A DNA stretch of 50,498 nt from a virus: IMG/VR virus record IMGVR_UViG_3300027896_000061, positions 1 to 50,498 of that record. The stretch is one strand, 5' to 3'. The notes below the pieces were generated by a model that saw only the letters and a program-made list of their open reading frames with translations, ran no database searches and was not told the origin of the DNA. The position numbers were made by a program, and so were the translations under genes. Positions 22,027 through 29,112 of the stretch are shown here, piece by piece (position 1 is the first letter of the stretch; the number at the start of each line of letters is the position of its first letter).

Positions 22027-22180
22027 GTTTGTCCTCGGGCCACAGTTTTGCGATAATCTCTTGGCACTCCTCGATAATCTTCTGTAGGTCAGACGACCTT
22101 CTTTCCATTTCGCTGGCGAAGGCCCAAACCTCGTTTAGATTGACGTTCAACCTAACGTCATCGGGTATCTTGTCGCTCAC
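22019..22180 (-). CDS. Small helical hypothetical protein
   Basis: GTG 22180, behind GGAGG and overlapping the previous stop as GTGA, gives 53 aa. It is a charged helix (S-E-M-E-R-R-S-S-D-L-Q-K-I-I-E-E) likely to form a coiled coil. Its end overlaps the start of the annealing-type gene by 8 bp. Confidence 0.5.
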   Translation of the reverse strand: MSDKIPDDVRLNVNLNEVWAFASEMERRSSDLQKIIEECQEIIAKLWPEDKHE

Positions 22181-22305
22181 TTCATCCTCCCGATCATCCG
22201 TAACCTCTGCTCAAGGTCTTCTATCTTGCCCGCCGTCAGCAACGCACACAGGGCAAACCCTCCAATAAAACAGAACAAAGACCAGATGATAAGCAGGATA
22301 ATCAC
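22177..22305 (-). CDS. Micro-protein with a membrane helix
   Basis: A 42-aa product from GTG 22305 with AGGGGGG four bases upstream. The first 24 residues (I-I-L-L-I-I-W-S-L-F-C-F-I-G-G-F) are hydrophobic, followed by a charged helix. It is coupled to both neighbours by 4-bp overlaps. Confidence 0.5.
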   Translation of the reverse strand: MIILLIIWSLFCFIGGFALCALLTAGKIEDLEQRLRMIGRMK

Positions 22306-22421
22306 TTGTCCCCCCTTGGAAAATGCCTATATGCACTTACCACTGACGCCGTAGTTGCGACCAGCAAAAGAACCGCAAGCACAAACAACGATCCGAAATA
22401 TAGCCACCAAAAGATAGTCAT
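22302..22421 (-). CDS. Micro-protein with a membrane helix
   Basis: A 39-aa product from ATG 22421, overlapping the preceding stop as ATGA, with GAGGAAG upstream. F-W-W-L-Y-F-G-S-L-F-V-L-A-V-L-L-L-V is one membrane segment with a short basic tail. Confidence 0.5.
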   Translation of the reverse strand: MTIFWWLYFGSLFVLAVLLLVATTASVVSAYRHFPRGDK

Positions 22422-22621
22422 TTGTCTTCCTCGAACCGGCGCACAATGGCCTTGGCAAGACGGTAAAGACGCTGACCGCTGAGTGTGGCCCAACAAGGTT
22501 GTGTGAACCTGAAATACAGATATGTCTGCTCGCCCTGCAACATTCCCCGTATTTCTTCTTCCTCAGCCGTGGCCTTCTCGTATATCACGCTATAGTGCGT
22601 TCTAATCGCTTGGTTTTTCAT
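22418..22621 (-). CDS. Small hypothetical protein
   Basis: A 67-aa product from ATG 22621 with AGGAGG upstream. It begins M-K-N-Q-A-I-R-T-H-Y, has an acidic A-E-E-E-E-I-R-G turn, and continues with beta strand and helix. It may be a small nucleic-acid-binding or regulatory protein, though no family is recognised. Confidence 0.55.
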   Translation of the reverse strand: MKNQAIRTHYSVIYEKATAEEEEIRGMLQGEQTYLYFRFTQPCWATLSGQRLYRLAKAIVRRFEEDK

Positions 22622-22630
22622 TCCGTCCTC

Positions 22631-23344
22631 CTATGGCTTCCGATAGACATACAGCACGCCACGGACATCGCACAGCAGCCCGTAGCCCCTCTGCCACACG
22701 TCCCATCGCGCCTTGATGTGGGCGATGTGCCCTGGGTCGAGTTTTCCCCGAGGACAAATCAGCATCGAGGCATATATGGCTGCGTCCCCGGCTGCGTCCC
22801 CGGCTGCTTCCCCGGCTGCTTCCCCGGCTGCGTCCCAGGCTGCGTCCCAGGCTGCGTTCCAGGCTGCTTCCCCGGCTGCTTCCCCGGCTGCGTCCCTGGC
22901 TGCGTCCCTGGCTGCTTCCCCGGCTGCGTTCCAGGCTGCGTTCCAGGCTGCGTCCCTGGCTGCGTCCCTGGTATCAAACACTTGCCACTCGGACCTCGCG
23001 GGCCTACGCGCTGAGAACCATCTAACCTTGGGGATTGTCGTCATAAACTCATTGACCCGCACGACGCAATCCGGCGTCACCTCAGCCCCAAGCCGCGCCC
23101 TTGCCACGCGGATTTTCGTATCATCCTCGCCGAGCACGGGGGACAAGGGGACAGCCTCGAACACCCGAGCCGGGAACTTCGCGTAGCGGAAGCCATCGTT
23201 GATGCTTTTGGCTAGATGCAAGCCCACGCCGCACGGATCGCCCTTCTCGGCCTGCGTGATCTCAATGGCCTTGCGGGCGGGCCAGATGAATGACGGTTCA
23301 TGCCACGACGCTCGGTTGAGGCGTAGAATTTTGTAGTATTTCAT
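22631..23344 (-). CDS. Ala-rich four-residue repeat protein
   Basis: ATG 23344, with GGAGG five bases upstream, gives 237 aa. The first 130 residues form a globular part with C-G-V-G-L-H-L-A-K-S and V-F-E-A-V-P-L-S, resembling the N-terminal part of phage proteins that precede short Ala-rich repeats. Sixteen consecutive [R/W/G]-[D/N/E]-A-A units follow (residues about 126-189), then a short C-terminal domain (H-I-K-A-R-W-D-V-W). The repeats should form a long uninterrupted helix with alternating charged and aromatic faces. Function unknown. Confidence 0.65.
   Translation of the reverse strand: MKYYKILRLNRASWHEPSFIWPARKAIEITQAEKGDPCGVGLHLAKSINDGFRYAKFPARVFEAVPLSPVLGEDDTKIRVARARLGAEVTPDCVVRVNEFMTTIPKVRWFSARRPARSEWQVFDTRDAARDAAWNAAWNAAGEAARDAARDAAGEAAGEAAWNAAWDAAWDAAGEAAGEAAGDAAGDAAIYASMLICPRGKLDPGHIAHIKARWDVWQRGYGLLCDVRGVLYVYRKP
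22778..22969 (-). repeat. In-frame 12-bp tandem repeat (16 units)
   Basis: 192 bp made of 16 twelve-base units of types GGCTGCGTCCCC, GGCTGCTTCCCC, GGCTGCGTTCCA and GGCTGCGTCCCT (plus strand), each encoding x-x-A-A on the minus strand. Because 12 is a multiple of three, gain or loss of units keeps the frame open. Confidence 0.95.
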
Positions 23345-23508
23345 TCCGTCCTCCAATCTCGCGCCTTTTCATCAAGCCATGCGCCATGTTCAAGCTGGTA
23401 AAATTCCTCACAGGCTGGGGAGCAGAACTGTAGTTGATAGTCGATAAACTCGCCGCAATACAGACATCTGTTCTGTGACATGACCTCGCGGAATTGCTTG
23501 TCAGTCAT
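23341..23508 (-). CDS. Small zinc-ribbon protein
   Basis: A 55-aa product from ATG 23508. N-R-C-L-Y-C-G-E-F and F-C-S-P-A-C-E-E-F form a four-cysteine zinc site of the type found in small phage proteins of the Zn-ribbon/treble-clef class. Its stop overlaps the start of the repeat gene as ATGA. Role unknown. Confidence 0.6.
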   Translation of the reverse strand: MTDKQFREVMSQNRCLYCGEFIDYQLQFCSPACEEFYQLEHGAWLDEKARDWRTE

Positions 23509-23602
23509 GGCGCACACACCGTAGAATCATCTTGATAACGTCGAACAGAAACCAGCCCGTTGTAAAACACCAAAAAATATACAGGACATATGGAATCTTC
23601 AT
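23501..23602 (-). CDS. Micro-protein with a membrane helix
   Basis: A 33-aa product from ATG 23602, overlapping the previous stop as ATGA. Y-V-L-Y-I-F-W-C-F-T-T-G-W-F-L-F is a membrane segment followed by a basic end. The overlap with the next start is 8 bp. Confidence 0.45.
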   Translation of the reverse strand: MKIPYVLYIFWCFTTGWFLFDVIKMILRCVRHD

Positions 23603-23814
23603 GGTCGCCCATCCCATCCGATACAACCAAAATTCTTGCTGACAAATAATGTTGCCGCATAATTTTCAAAGTCTTCATAGTATAACCACACTTCATCTGG
23701 ATTGTCGTTTTCGTATGGTCCCCCATAAACAAACTTATCGTGGTTACATAATCCAAATGCTTGATGTTCGGATTGAACTGCAAAATTCTTGCACGTTTCG
23801 CAGGTGTTTTTCAT
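23599..23814 (-). CDS. Cys-containing hypothetical protein
   Basis: ATG 23814 (71 aa) is chosen because it overlaps the previous stop as ATGA. M-K-N-T-C-E-T-C-K-N-F and G-L-C-N-H-D-K give a Cys/His cluster, with a late C-I-G-W-D. This C-x2-C...C-x-H...C layout is common in small phage proteins of the cysteine-cluster type. Function unknown. Confidence 0.55.
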   Translation of the reverse strand: MKNTCETCKNFAVQSEHQAFGLCNHDKFVYGGPYENDNPDEVWLYYEDFENYAATLFVSKNFGCIGWDGRP

Positions 23815-23993
23815 CTTGGCCCACGATACCCAAAGCACCTCATTTCCACGCCACGGCACTTGACCATCTTGCAATCCCGCTCACAGGTCAAGCACTTGTC
23901 AAACACGCCCAACTCCTCACGCCTTTCGTTGAGGTCGCTCGTCATGTCGTCAGCATGATGCTCGGCCCACGTTCCCAAAAATTCATTTTCCAT
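23811..23993 (-). CDS. Small Cys-rich protein, first gene of the early block
   Basis: ATG 23993, with GGAGGG seven bases upstream, gives 60 aa. The end carries C-L-T-C-E-R-D-C-K-M-V-K-C-R-G, a four-cysteine knuckle, followed by M-R-C-F-G. The same frame stays open up to an ATG at 24302 (163 aa), which also has an SD. The extra 103 codons lie entirely in the structured leader RNA and look non-protein-like, so I treat the shorter start as more likely. Confidence 0.55.
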   Translation of the reverse strand: MENEFLGTWAEHHADDMTSDLNERREELGVFDKCLTCERDCKMVKCRGVEMRCFGYRGPR

Positions 23994-24007
23994 GTCTTCC
24001 CTCCATG

Positions 24008-24314
24008 AAAATAAAAGAGTCGGTTGGTGTCCATGCTTTTGTTCGACAGGTAGGCGTGTTCCGACGCCTCGTTCCGCTACCTGGCCCCCCATTTTCAAAC
24101 CGAAAGGGGTGACGCTATGTTTGGTGGTAGCCTGTTCCACGCGGTCACCGTAGGAACTCCTGCCTAGGTCACCAACCGACATTTCATTCTTAAATATAGC
24201 TCGGGAGGAGTCATTTGACACCTCAGAGATGGATGGAGGTGAATAGAGGTGGGGAAGACGGACTCCCCCCGAGTCTTGGAGGTCTTTGTTGTTGATTGCC
24301 ATCTTCGTCTTCCT
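24008..24314 (-). ncRNA. Structured leader/non-coding RNA of the early operon
   Basis: The transcript from the promoter at 24321-24350 folds as follows (plus coordinates). An 8-bp stem pairs 24306-24313 with 24253-24260, hides the SD of ATG 24302, and carries an inner GACTC/GAGTC hairpin at 24261-24275. A 6-bp stem pairs 24246-24251 with 24219-24224. A perfect 11-bp stem pairs 24170-24180 with 24019-24029 and encloses three hairpins: 24134-24157, 24087-24109 (CCCC..TTTC/GAAA..GGGG) and 24047-24083. The 11-bp stem is followed by a U-rich tail (UCUUUUAUUUU) at 24018-24008. It matches no RNA family I can name. Confidence 0.6.
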
Positions 24315-24320
24315 GATACC

Positions 24321-24350
24321 ATTATAAATCTATATAATGGCCGATGTCAA
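24321..24350 (-). promoter_or_regulatory. Consensus sigma70 promoter of the early block
   Basis: On the minus strand TTGACA (24350-24345), an 18-bp spacer and TATAAT (24326-24321). All 12 hexamer bases match consensus. It lies immediately after the stop of the terminase gene and drives the structured RNA and about 20 small genes to 16944. Confidence 0.9.
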
Positions 24351-24359
24351 CACTTATTT

Positions 24360-25994
24360 TCAAGTATTTCTTCGGCTATCCCACATGGCCTGGTTCTCAG
24401 CATTTATGTCGCGTACATCCTGCTTGACCGTGTTCGTCCAAAAGTGCTGGTCGATGAGGCTCAATGCGTCGAGTAAGTCGTTACTCAAACCAGGATGACT
24501 CGTGAACTCGGATATGAAGTCCAACATATTCTTCATCAGATATACGTTGCCATCCGAGAAGTCCATCTTGAGACTAGATATGCGCCTATTCTTGGCGTCC
24601 TCTTGCAAACTAGTCGCGTCCTTCTTGGCCCGACGCAGGGGCAGTTTACAGTCGAGCGCAACCGCCTTGTCATATAGGTCTTTATAGATATATTCCTGCG
24701 CCGCGATGGTTTCAATCAATATCGCCTGTGGCTTAAATAGTTTATATGGCTCAATAAGCAACTGCACGAAGGTCTTTGGCTCCATGATCCTGCGCGTCAG
24801 GGTGTAAAGGATGAACTTGCGCTTGCTCCTCACGGCTTGGGCGGCGATGACGAAGGCGCACTTGCTCTGCGTATTCTTCAAACCGCTACTTGCGAAGCCG
24901 CCAGGATCTATCGCCGCATACACCTGAAGGTCTTTAAGCCTATATGTTTCTCCGTCCTCGCAAATAAACTGCGGCCCCAACTCATCGCGCTCAATATGAT
25001 ACCACCGTAGCCACGAATAGCGGAACGTATTGCTGGACGATGCTTGATGCCACGGCATATTCATGTGCTGAGTCCAGAACACGCGCTCGTTTTCCTGCAT
25101 CAGCTTGTGGTAATGTTCCGTCGAGAACCGTTGTAGCCCCGTATCCTCGTCCACCACGTCGGGAAAGTTTGTCTCGCCCACCGCCTGTGTCGGGTGCTGT
25201 ATATAGACTATATTGGACTTGTCCCTCGTTGACTCTTTAATCAACTGCTCGTCAGCCTTGAGTGCGGGGACAATGCGCCACTCCCAATCATACTTTTCCT
25301 GCAACTGCATATAAACGTCGCCAACGGCCCAATAGGTGAAGTCCAAGTTTATCTCGCTCCCGTTAGGGTTCTTGGGGTTAGGCTCATCAAGCAATTCCTG
25401 TAGTGACTCGCACCACAGAAGCGTATCCATCATCGTTGTCTGTGAGGTCATGGCCTTGTCGCCAATGATGTCCGTGAGGTAAAGCCCCCTGACGTGACGG
25501 CCCTGCGCGGCCCCGCCCACACCTATGCACATGAAGGTTGGCGCAGTAGAGCCGCTTGCCTCTCGAGGCAAAACAAGCTCCTCGTCGCTGAAGGTGTGCG
25601 TGTTGATGTATCGCTTGTCTATCTGCTGAAGCTCTGGATATACCGCCCGTAGAAATTCGTGTCCCGACACTTGCGCCTTAATCCACTTGATCGAGAGGGT
25701 CGCTATGTCCTTTGTTTCCGCACCCATCATGCCCGTATAGTTGTGATCGTGGAGGTAGCGCCATAGGGGTAGCCACCTATCACAGAGTGTCGTCTTGCGC
25801 GTGTTGCGGGGCATCCCGACCCCCTTGCGCTTGAGTTTATAGTCCGATACGAAATCGCATATCTGCCTGTGCGTGATGGGCGATATGTCGCCGCCCTGTC
25901 TGTTATACGAGCCGAATATTTTGACAAAATGGTAGAACGAGCGCGAGGTTAAAGAGCGGATAAAGGCTATGCGTTCAGGATTCAAATAAATCAC
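24360..25994 (-). CDS. terL: Terminase large subunit
   Basis: The start is taken as GTG 25994 (544 aa), overlapping the HNH gene by 20 bp; an ATG at 26060 would overlap it by 86 bp. The ATPase motif is G-V-G-M-P-R-N-T-R-K-T-T (about 58-69), a deviant Walker A with Arg before Lys. The G-R-H-V-R-G-L-Y-L-T-D region supplies the Walker B strand. The nuclease domain has A-I-D-P-G-G (Asp about 363), L-I-E-T (Glu about 428) and N-D-L-L-D-A (Asp about 506-509), the RNase-H-like triad of packaging terminases. It cuts and pumps DNA into the head through the portal. Confidence 0.92.
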   Translation of the reverse strand: MIYLNPERIAFIRSLTSRSFYHFVKIFGSYNRQGGDISPITHRQICDFVSDYKLKRKGVGMPRNTRKTTLCDRWLPLWRYLHDHNYTGMMGAETKDIATLSIKWIKAQVSGHEFLRAVYPELQQIDKRYINTHTFSDEELVLPREASGSTAPTFMCIGVGGAAQGRHVRGLYLTDIIGDKAMTSQTTMMDTLLWCESLQELLDEPNPKNPNGSEINLDFTYWAVGDVYMQLQEKYDWEWRIVPALKADEQLIKESTRDKSNIVYIQHPTQAVGETNFPDVVDEDTGLQRFSTEHYHKLMQENERVFWTQHMNMPWHQASSSNTFRYSWLRWYHIERDELGPQFICEDGETYRLKDLQVYAAIDPGGFASSGLKNTQSKCAFVIAAQAVRSKRKFILYTLTRRIMEPKTFVQLLIEPYKLFKPQAILIETIAAQEYIYKDLYDKAVALDCKLPLRRAKKDATSLQEDAKNRRISSLKMDFSDGNVYLMKNMLDFISEFTSHPGLSNDLLDALSLIDQHFWTNTVKQDVRDINAENQAMWDSRRNT

Positions 25995-26265
25995 CCGCCG
26001 GTTTTTTCTTGTGTCTAAATGGCTGATCGAGCTTATTGTGGCACCTCTGGCAGAGGGCAAGCAGATTCAGGCGGCGGTTGTCCGTCGGATCGCCGTTGAT
26101 GTGGTGGACAGTCAAGATGACCTCCGAGCCAGTCTTGGGGTGGCTGTTCCCGGCCTCCGATCCGCATAACTCACATTCCCATCCGGCCTGCTCCCTAATA
26201 AGTCTTGACATCCGATCCCAATTCTCTGCGTAAAGTTTTTTCTTTTCGGGCTTAATCGGACTCAT
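25975..26265 (-). CDS. HNH endonuclease next to terminase
   Basis: A 96-aa product with W-E-C-E-L-C-G, V-H-H-I-N-G-D-P-T-D-N-R-R-L-N-L and L-C-Q-R-C-H-N-K, a complete HNH_1-type domain with both zinc cysteine pairs. HNH proteins beside large terminase genes are often needed for packaging in cos-type phages. Here it could equally be one of this genome's homing endonucleases. Unlike the others it lacks N-terminal zinc fingers and NUMOD motifs, which favours a packaging role. Confidence 0.85.
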   Translation of the reverse strand: MSPIKPEKKKLYAENWDRMSRLIREQAGWECELCGSEAGNSHPKTGSEVILTVHHINGDPTDNRRLNLLALCQRCHNKLDQPFRHKKKPAGDLFES

Positions 26266-26266
26266 G

Positions 26267-26542
26267 TTATTTTCCGCTTATGATCTTGTCAATCATGGCC
26301 TCGACCTCGGGGCGCAGTTCAAATTTCTGCACCTCGTCAACGTGCTTCGGTAGGTCGGGCGGCTTGGGTGCTGGCCTATATCCCCCATGTAGTTTCGCTA
26401 GGGCTACGGCGGCATCCGTCTTTTCCTTGGGCTTCGTGTCGAGGCTGTCGATTATCTCCAATAGCACCGCACGCAGATGTTCCAAGTCGCCAGGGTGTGC
26501 GTCCCTAAATTCGTCTATTTTCGATGGCCGCTTATCGCTCAA
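26267..26542 (-). CDS. Possible terminase small subunit
   Basis: The start is a TTG at 26542, with GAGGG upstream, overlapping the previous stop as TTGA. The 91-aa helical, charged product has D-A-A-V-A-L-A-K-L-H-G-G-Y-R-P and ends with E-A-M-I-D-K-I-I-S-G-K. Only gene order (just before HNH and terminase large) suggests a small terminase. The usual N-terminal helix-turn-helix is not obvious. Confidence 0.4.
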   Translation of the reverse strand: MSDKRPSKIDEFRDAHPGDLEHLRAVLLEIIDSLDTKPKEKTDAAVALAKLHGGYRPAPKPPDLPKHVDEVQKFELRPEVEAMIDKIISGK

Positions 26543-26775
26543 TTATCCCTCGGTGAGCTTATCTTGGAAATCTCTTTTTCCATATCCTTGCGTATCGCGC
26601 CGACAAGTGTGCCAGCATATTCCGTCAAGAGCATTTGGAACAGCATGGTTTCGTCTGATGTCATGCCCTCGCCCTTGTTTGTGGTTATAACAAGAAGTCG
26701 TCCCGTACCATGCTTAAAAACAAGGATTATGTCTCCACGCTGAATCTCGGGCATCTCCGGTTTCTTTTCTGTCAT
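26539..26775 (-). CDS. Small hypothetical protein
   Basis: ATG 26775 with GAGG upstream gives 78 aa. It has a beta-rich start (G-D-I-I-L-V-F-K-H-G-T-G-R-L-L-V-I-T-T) and a helical rest (M-L-F-Q-M-L-L-T-E-Y-A-G). It starts one base after the helicase stop. No family is recognised. Confidence 0.55.
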   Translation of the reverse strand: MTEKKPEMPEIQRGDIILVFKHGTGRLLVITTNKGEGMTSDETMLFQMLLTEYAGTLVGAIRKDMEKEISKISSPRDN

Positions 26776-26776
26776 G

Positions 26777-28012
26777 TTACACCTCGTATAGTTTTCCCGT
26801 TTCAGGATTGAAAACGCACTCAATGGCCTTGACCGGACCACGCTTATTCTTGAGAAGTTTCATCCTAATCCTGTTTTTATACTCCTCATTAGCCCCATCT
26901 TTCAGGGATGGGTTCCATAGGCCAATAATAAAATCAGAGTTCTCCTCAATCGCCCCTGAGTCTCGGGCCATGTCAATACTCACCGCCTCCCATCCCCCCT
27001 CGCCCTTGCGGGATATTTGGACTAAAAGAAAAACAACGCAATTCTGGTTCTTCGCTAACGTCTTTATTTCGTTCATCTTATATGTTGTTTTCTCATAGAT
27101 ACTATTTCCGTCTTCGCCCTTCATAAGTTGGAGATAGTCTATAAAGATGACCTTCAATTTTTTCTTTTCGACAATCCTCGCAATATCCTCGGCAGAATAA
27201 ACTTGACTCAATATTTTAACATCACGGTATAGGCGGGACACCTCGCCAAAGTCTATCTCTTTAGCATCTCTCCTTAGCACAACGTCCTGCCTGGATAGGC
27301 CGAAGTGAATCTGTGCCATCCTTTCCACGAGCGCGGCCTTAGACATTTCCATTGAGAAGAAGCCAATGTTTTGGACTCCCTGAACGACGAGGCTGGACAG
27401 GGTATGAAGCGCCACAAACGTCTTGCCGGTTGTCGTGCGCCCCATGATTGCCACCACCTCGCCATAGTTAAAATCATCCGTTGCTCTGTCTATAGTGGGG
27501 AATCCAAGGGTCACCCTTGTTCGCTCTTGAGATTTAGAGATATTGTATTCCTCGATGGCAGACTCAATGCCCGTTTCTTCTTGATTGGTTGTCTTTATCT
27601 CGGCTTCCTCACAAATCATATCAAGTTCTTTTTTGTCAATTTCGCTAAGGGTTGTTCTTTCTCTCCCTAAGAATTTCACAAAAGCATCACCTTTTCTCTG
27701 TTCCTTAATAAATTTGATCGTATCCATAAGCCTTTTTTCCACCCGTCTTTCTGCAATTCCAAATACTCCGTCTAGGGTGTCCATTATCCAAGTGAGCTGA
27801 ATCTTTCCATAGAGCAGGTCATAAATGATGGCTATGTTCACGGGGTCTCCGCGGTCTTGCCTGTCGTCCATCTCTCTCCAAACAATTCGGCAATTCTCAT
27901 CAGCAAACAAACCATTGATATTTCCACGAACAACCGGAATTAACTCTGGATACTGAAAGAGAATCCCCAGGATGTTTTTTTCACAAAATGAAGTATTCAT
28001 TGAAGCGTTCAT
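26777..28012 (-). CDS. Replicative DNA helicase, DnaB-type
   Basis: ATG 28012, with GGGAGG eight bases upstream and an ATGA overlap, gives 411 aa. The N-terminal helical domain is followed by the RecA-like core. Walker A is G-R-T-T-T-G-K-T (191-198), F-F-S-M-E-M is at about 218-223, and Walker B is V-I-F-I-D-Y-L-Q-L (288-296). V-F-L-L-V-Q-I-S-R supplies the sensor Gln, and R-D-S-G-A-I-E-E-N-S-D the arginine-finger region. It unwinds DNA ahead of host polymerase as a hexamer, probably loaded by the upstream gene product. Confidence 0.93.
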   Translation of the reverse strand: MNASMNTSFCEKNILGILFQYPELIPVVRGNINGLFADENCRIVWREMDDRQDRGDPVNIAIIYDLLYGKIQLTWIMDTLDGVFGIAERRVEKRLMDTIKFIKEQRKGDAFVKFLGRERTTLSEIDKKELDMICEEAEIKTTNQEETGIESAIEEYNISKSQERTRVTLGFPTIDRATDDFNYGEVVAIMGRTTTGKTFVALHTLSSLVVQGVQNIGFFSMEMSKAALVERMAQIHFGLSRQDVVLRRDAKEIDFGEVSRLYRDVKILSQVYSAEDIARIVEKKKLKVIFIDYLQLMKGEDGNSIYEKTTYKMNEIKTLAKNQNCVVFLLVQISRKGEGGWEAVSIDMARDSGAIEENSDFIIGLWNPSLKDGANEEYKNRIRMKLLKNKRGPVKAIECVFNPETGKLYEV

Positions 28013-28767
28013 TTCTGTGGCCTCCCTTCTGGTCCCCAAAATTCCCGATCTTCCCGCGCCCTTTTCTCCTCGTCCGTTTCCTTGTGCGGCCCGAGGTAAT
28101 TCCCGTCTTTAACCTTTGTCCAATTATCGGCCTTTATTAACCAATCAAGGGCTACCCTAAAGGGCGGTGCTCCATCCTTTCCCGGGACGCGACCAACGAG
28201 GAGAGGTGATTCCTTGATAATCCCAATTATTTTATCAAAATCAAAACCCTTTTCTGCCATTCTAGCTTTTAGATGACCAAGGCGATTTCCCTTAATATCA
28301 TCTATTTTAGGCAGATTAAATTCATCAGCTAGTTTGTTCCATTTCTCCATGATGGCCACTATACATTCTTTATATACATTAGAAGATGAAGAAGAAGACT
28401 GAAGAGTTGGCTGGTTGTTGACCCTTAGTTGAACTACCCTTGAACTACCCTTCCTAAGTCGTCTGGTTTCAACGCTTTTCAGGCCGCCCTTAGAACACTT
28501 TTCTTTCCAAAGAAGTTGCTTTCTACGTTCTTCGTCTAGTCTGTGATTGCGTAATTTACCGTCTTTTTCATAGAAACAACGAGCTATTAATGAACTACTC
28601 TTCATCCAGCTACTAACTATTTCTAGGTCGGACGAAATGCCATCCTGTATCCAGCACATAGCCAGCATCGTTATGTAAATCCCGCGATTTTCCATGCTCA
28701 TAGCGATCACGTTTTCATCAGATAAAAAGTCTTTCGCATAAAATTGAAAAGCCGGAGGTCGATTCAT
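28009..28767 (-). CDS. Replisome organiser/helicase loader (DUF1376-like N-terminus)
   Basis: A 252-aa product. The N-terminus (P-P-A-F-Q-F-Y-A-K-D-F-L-S-D, then R-G-I-Y-I-T-M-L) matches the DUF1376 winged-helix module of phage replication initiators. A basic, Ser-rich linker follows at about 100-130. The C-terminal part (W-N-K-L-A-D-E-F-N-L-P-K) resembles organiser proteins that bind the origin and recruit the helicase. It overlaps the DnaB gene by 4 bp. Its SD (AAGGG) lies 12 bases beyond the three-way-junction RNA, which probably controls it. Confidence 0.75.
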   Translation of the reverse strand: MNRPPAFQFYAKDFLSDENVIAMSMENRGIYITMLAMCWIQDGISSDLEIVSSWMKSSSLIARCFYEKDGKLRNHRLDEERRKQLLWKEKCSKGGLKSVETRRLRKGSSRVVQLRVNNQPTLQSSSSSSNVYKECIVAIMEKWNKLADEFNLPKIDDIKGNRLGHLKARMAEKGFDFDKIIGIIKESPLLVGRVPGKDGAPPFRVALDWLIKADNWTKVKDGNYLGPHKETDEEKRAREDREFWGPEGRPQK

Positions 28768-28783
28768 ATTCCCTTCGATAAAA

Positions 28784-28858
28784 ATAGACCCCCGCCTACT
28801 CTCTGGTGAGAGACCTTTACCCGGAATGGGTAAACGGACAGATTTCGGCGGGGGCTAT
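28784..28858 (-). ncRNA. Three-way-junction leader RNA with terminator-like tail
   Basis: P1 pairs 28784-28796 with 28847-28858 (CCCCCGCC/GGCGGGGG plus ATAG/CTAT, one bulged base). Inside are P2, a five-base-pair stem with a four-base loop (28799-28812), and P3, TTTACCC/GGGTAAA plus two G-C pairs with a five-base loop (28814-28837). The only long single strand is ACAGATTTC (28838-28846; GAAAUCUGU in the transcript). On the minus strand P1 is followed by TCTATTTTTATC and then the SD of the replication initiator. Regulatory attenuator is inferred; no known riboswitch class fits. Confidence 0.65.
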
Positions 28859-28912
28859 TTGTTTTGTCGGGACGCATGATTGTCTCTCACGGCAATCACA
28901 TTAACATATTAT

Positions 28913-29101
28913 CTAATCCAAGTCAAGGGAAGCACCACAGAACGGGCAAAAGTTTACCCAAATTGCCATACCGTAGTGTGTTTTCTCTTCCTCTCGGTTA
29001 CTGACCATGATAAGGACCCACTCGTTTTCTGCGTTTCTAGAAATCTTGATAAGAAAATCATTGTGTCCACCCGCCATCTCTGAACACCGATGATTAGTCA
29101 T
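28913..29101 (-). CDS. Small zinc-binding protein
   Basis: ATG 29101 with GGAGGGG upstream gives 62 aa. It ends with N-F-C-P-F-C-G-A-S-L, a single C-x2-C-G knuckle, and has a beta-rich centre (F-L-I-K-I-S-R...W-V-L-I-M-V-S). Typical of small phage proteins that bind one zinc through paired subunits. Function unknown. Confidence 0.6.
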   Translation of the reverse strand: MTNHRCSEMAGGHNDFLIKISRNAENEWVLIMVSNREEEKTHYGMAIWVNFCPFCGASLDLD

Positions 29102-29112
29102 CTTCCCCTCCA

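Noticed and set aside
22778-22969. CRISPR-like array
   Set aside because: The 12-bp units are contiguous without spacers and stay in frame; no cas genes are nearby.
22499-23014. Plus-strand ORF with P-G-C-V-P-G-C-F repeats and other frames over the 12-bp repeat
   Set aside because: They are shadows of the tandem repeat; the minus-strand frame has an SD, a globular N-terminal domain and fits the operon.
24047-24083. tRNA or tmRNA fragment in the leader RNA
   Set aside because: There is no T-arm consensus (GUUCRA in the right place), anticodon arm or CCA end. No tRNA gene was recognised elsewhere in the window.
28784-28858. Hammerhead or other self-cleaving ribozyme
   Set aside because: The three-way junction lacks the CUGANGA core on either strand, and the junction strands have the wrong lengths.
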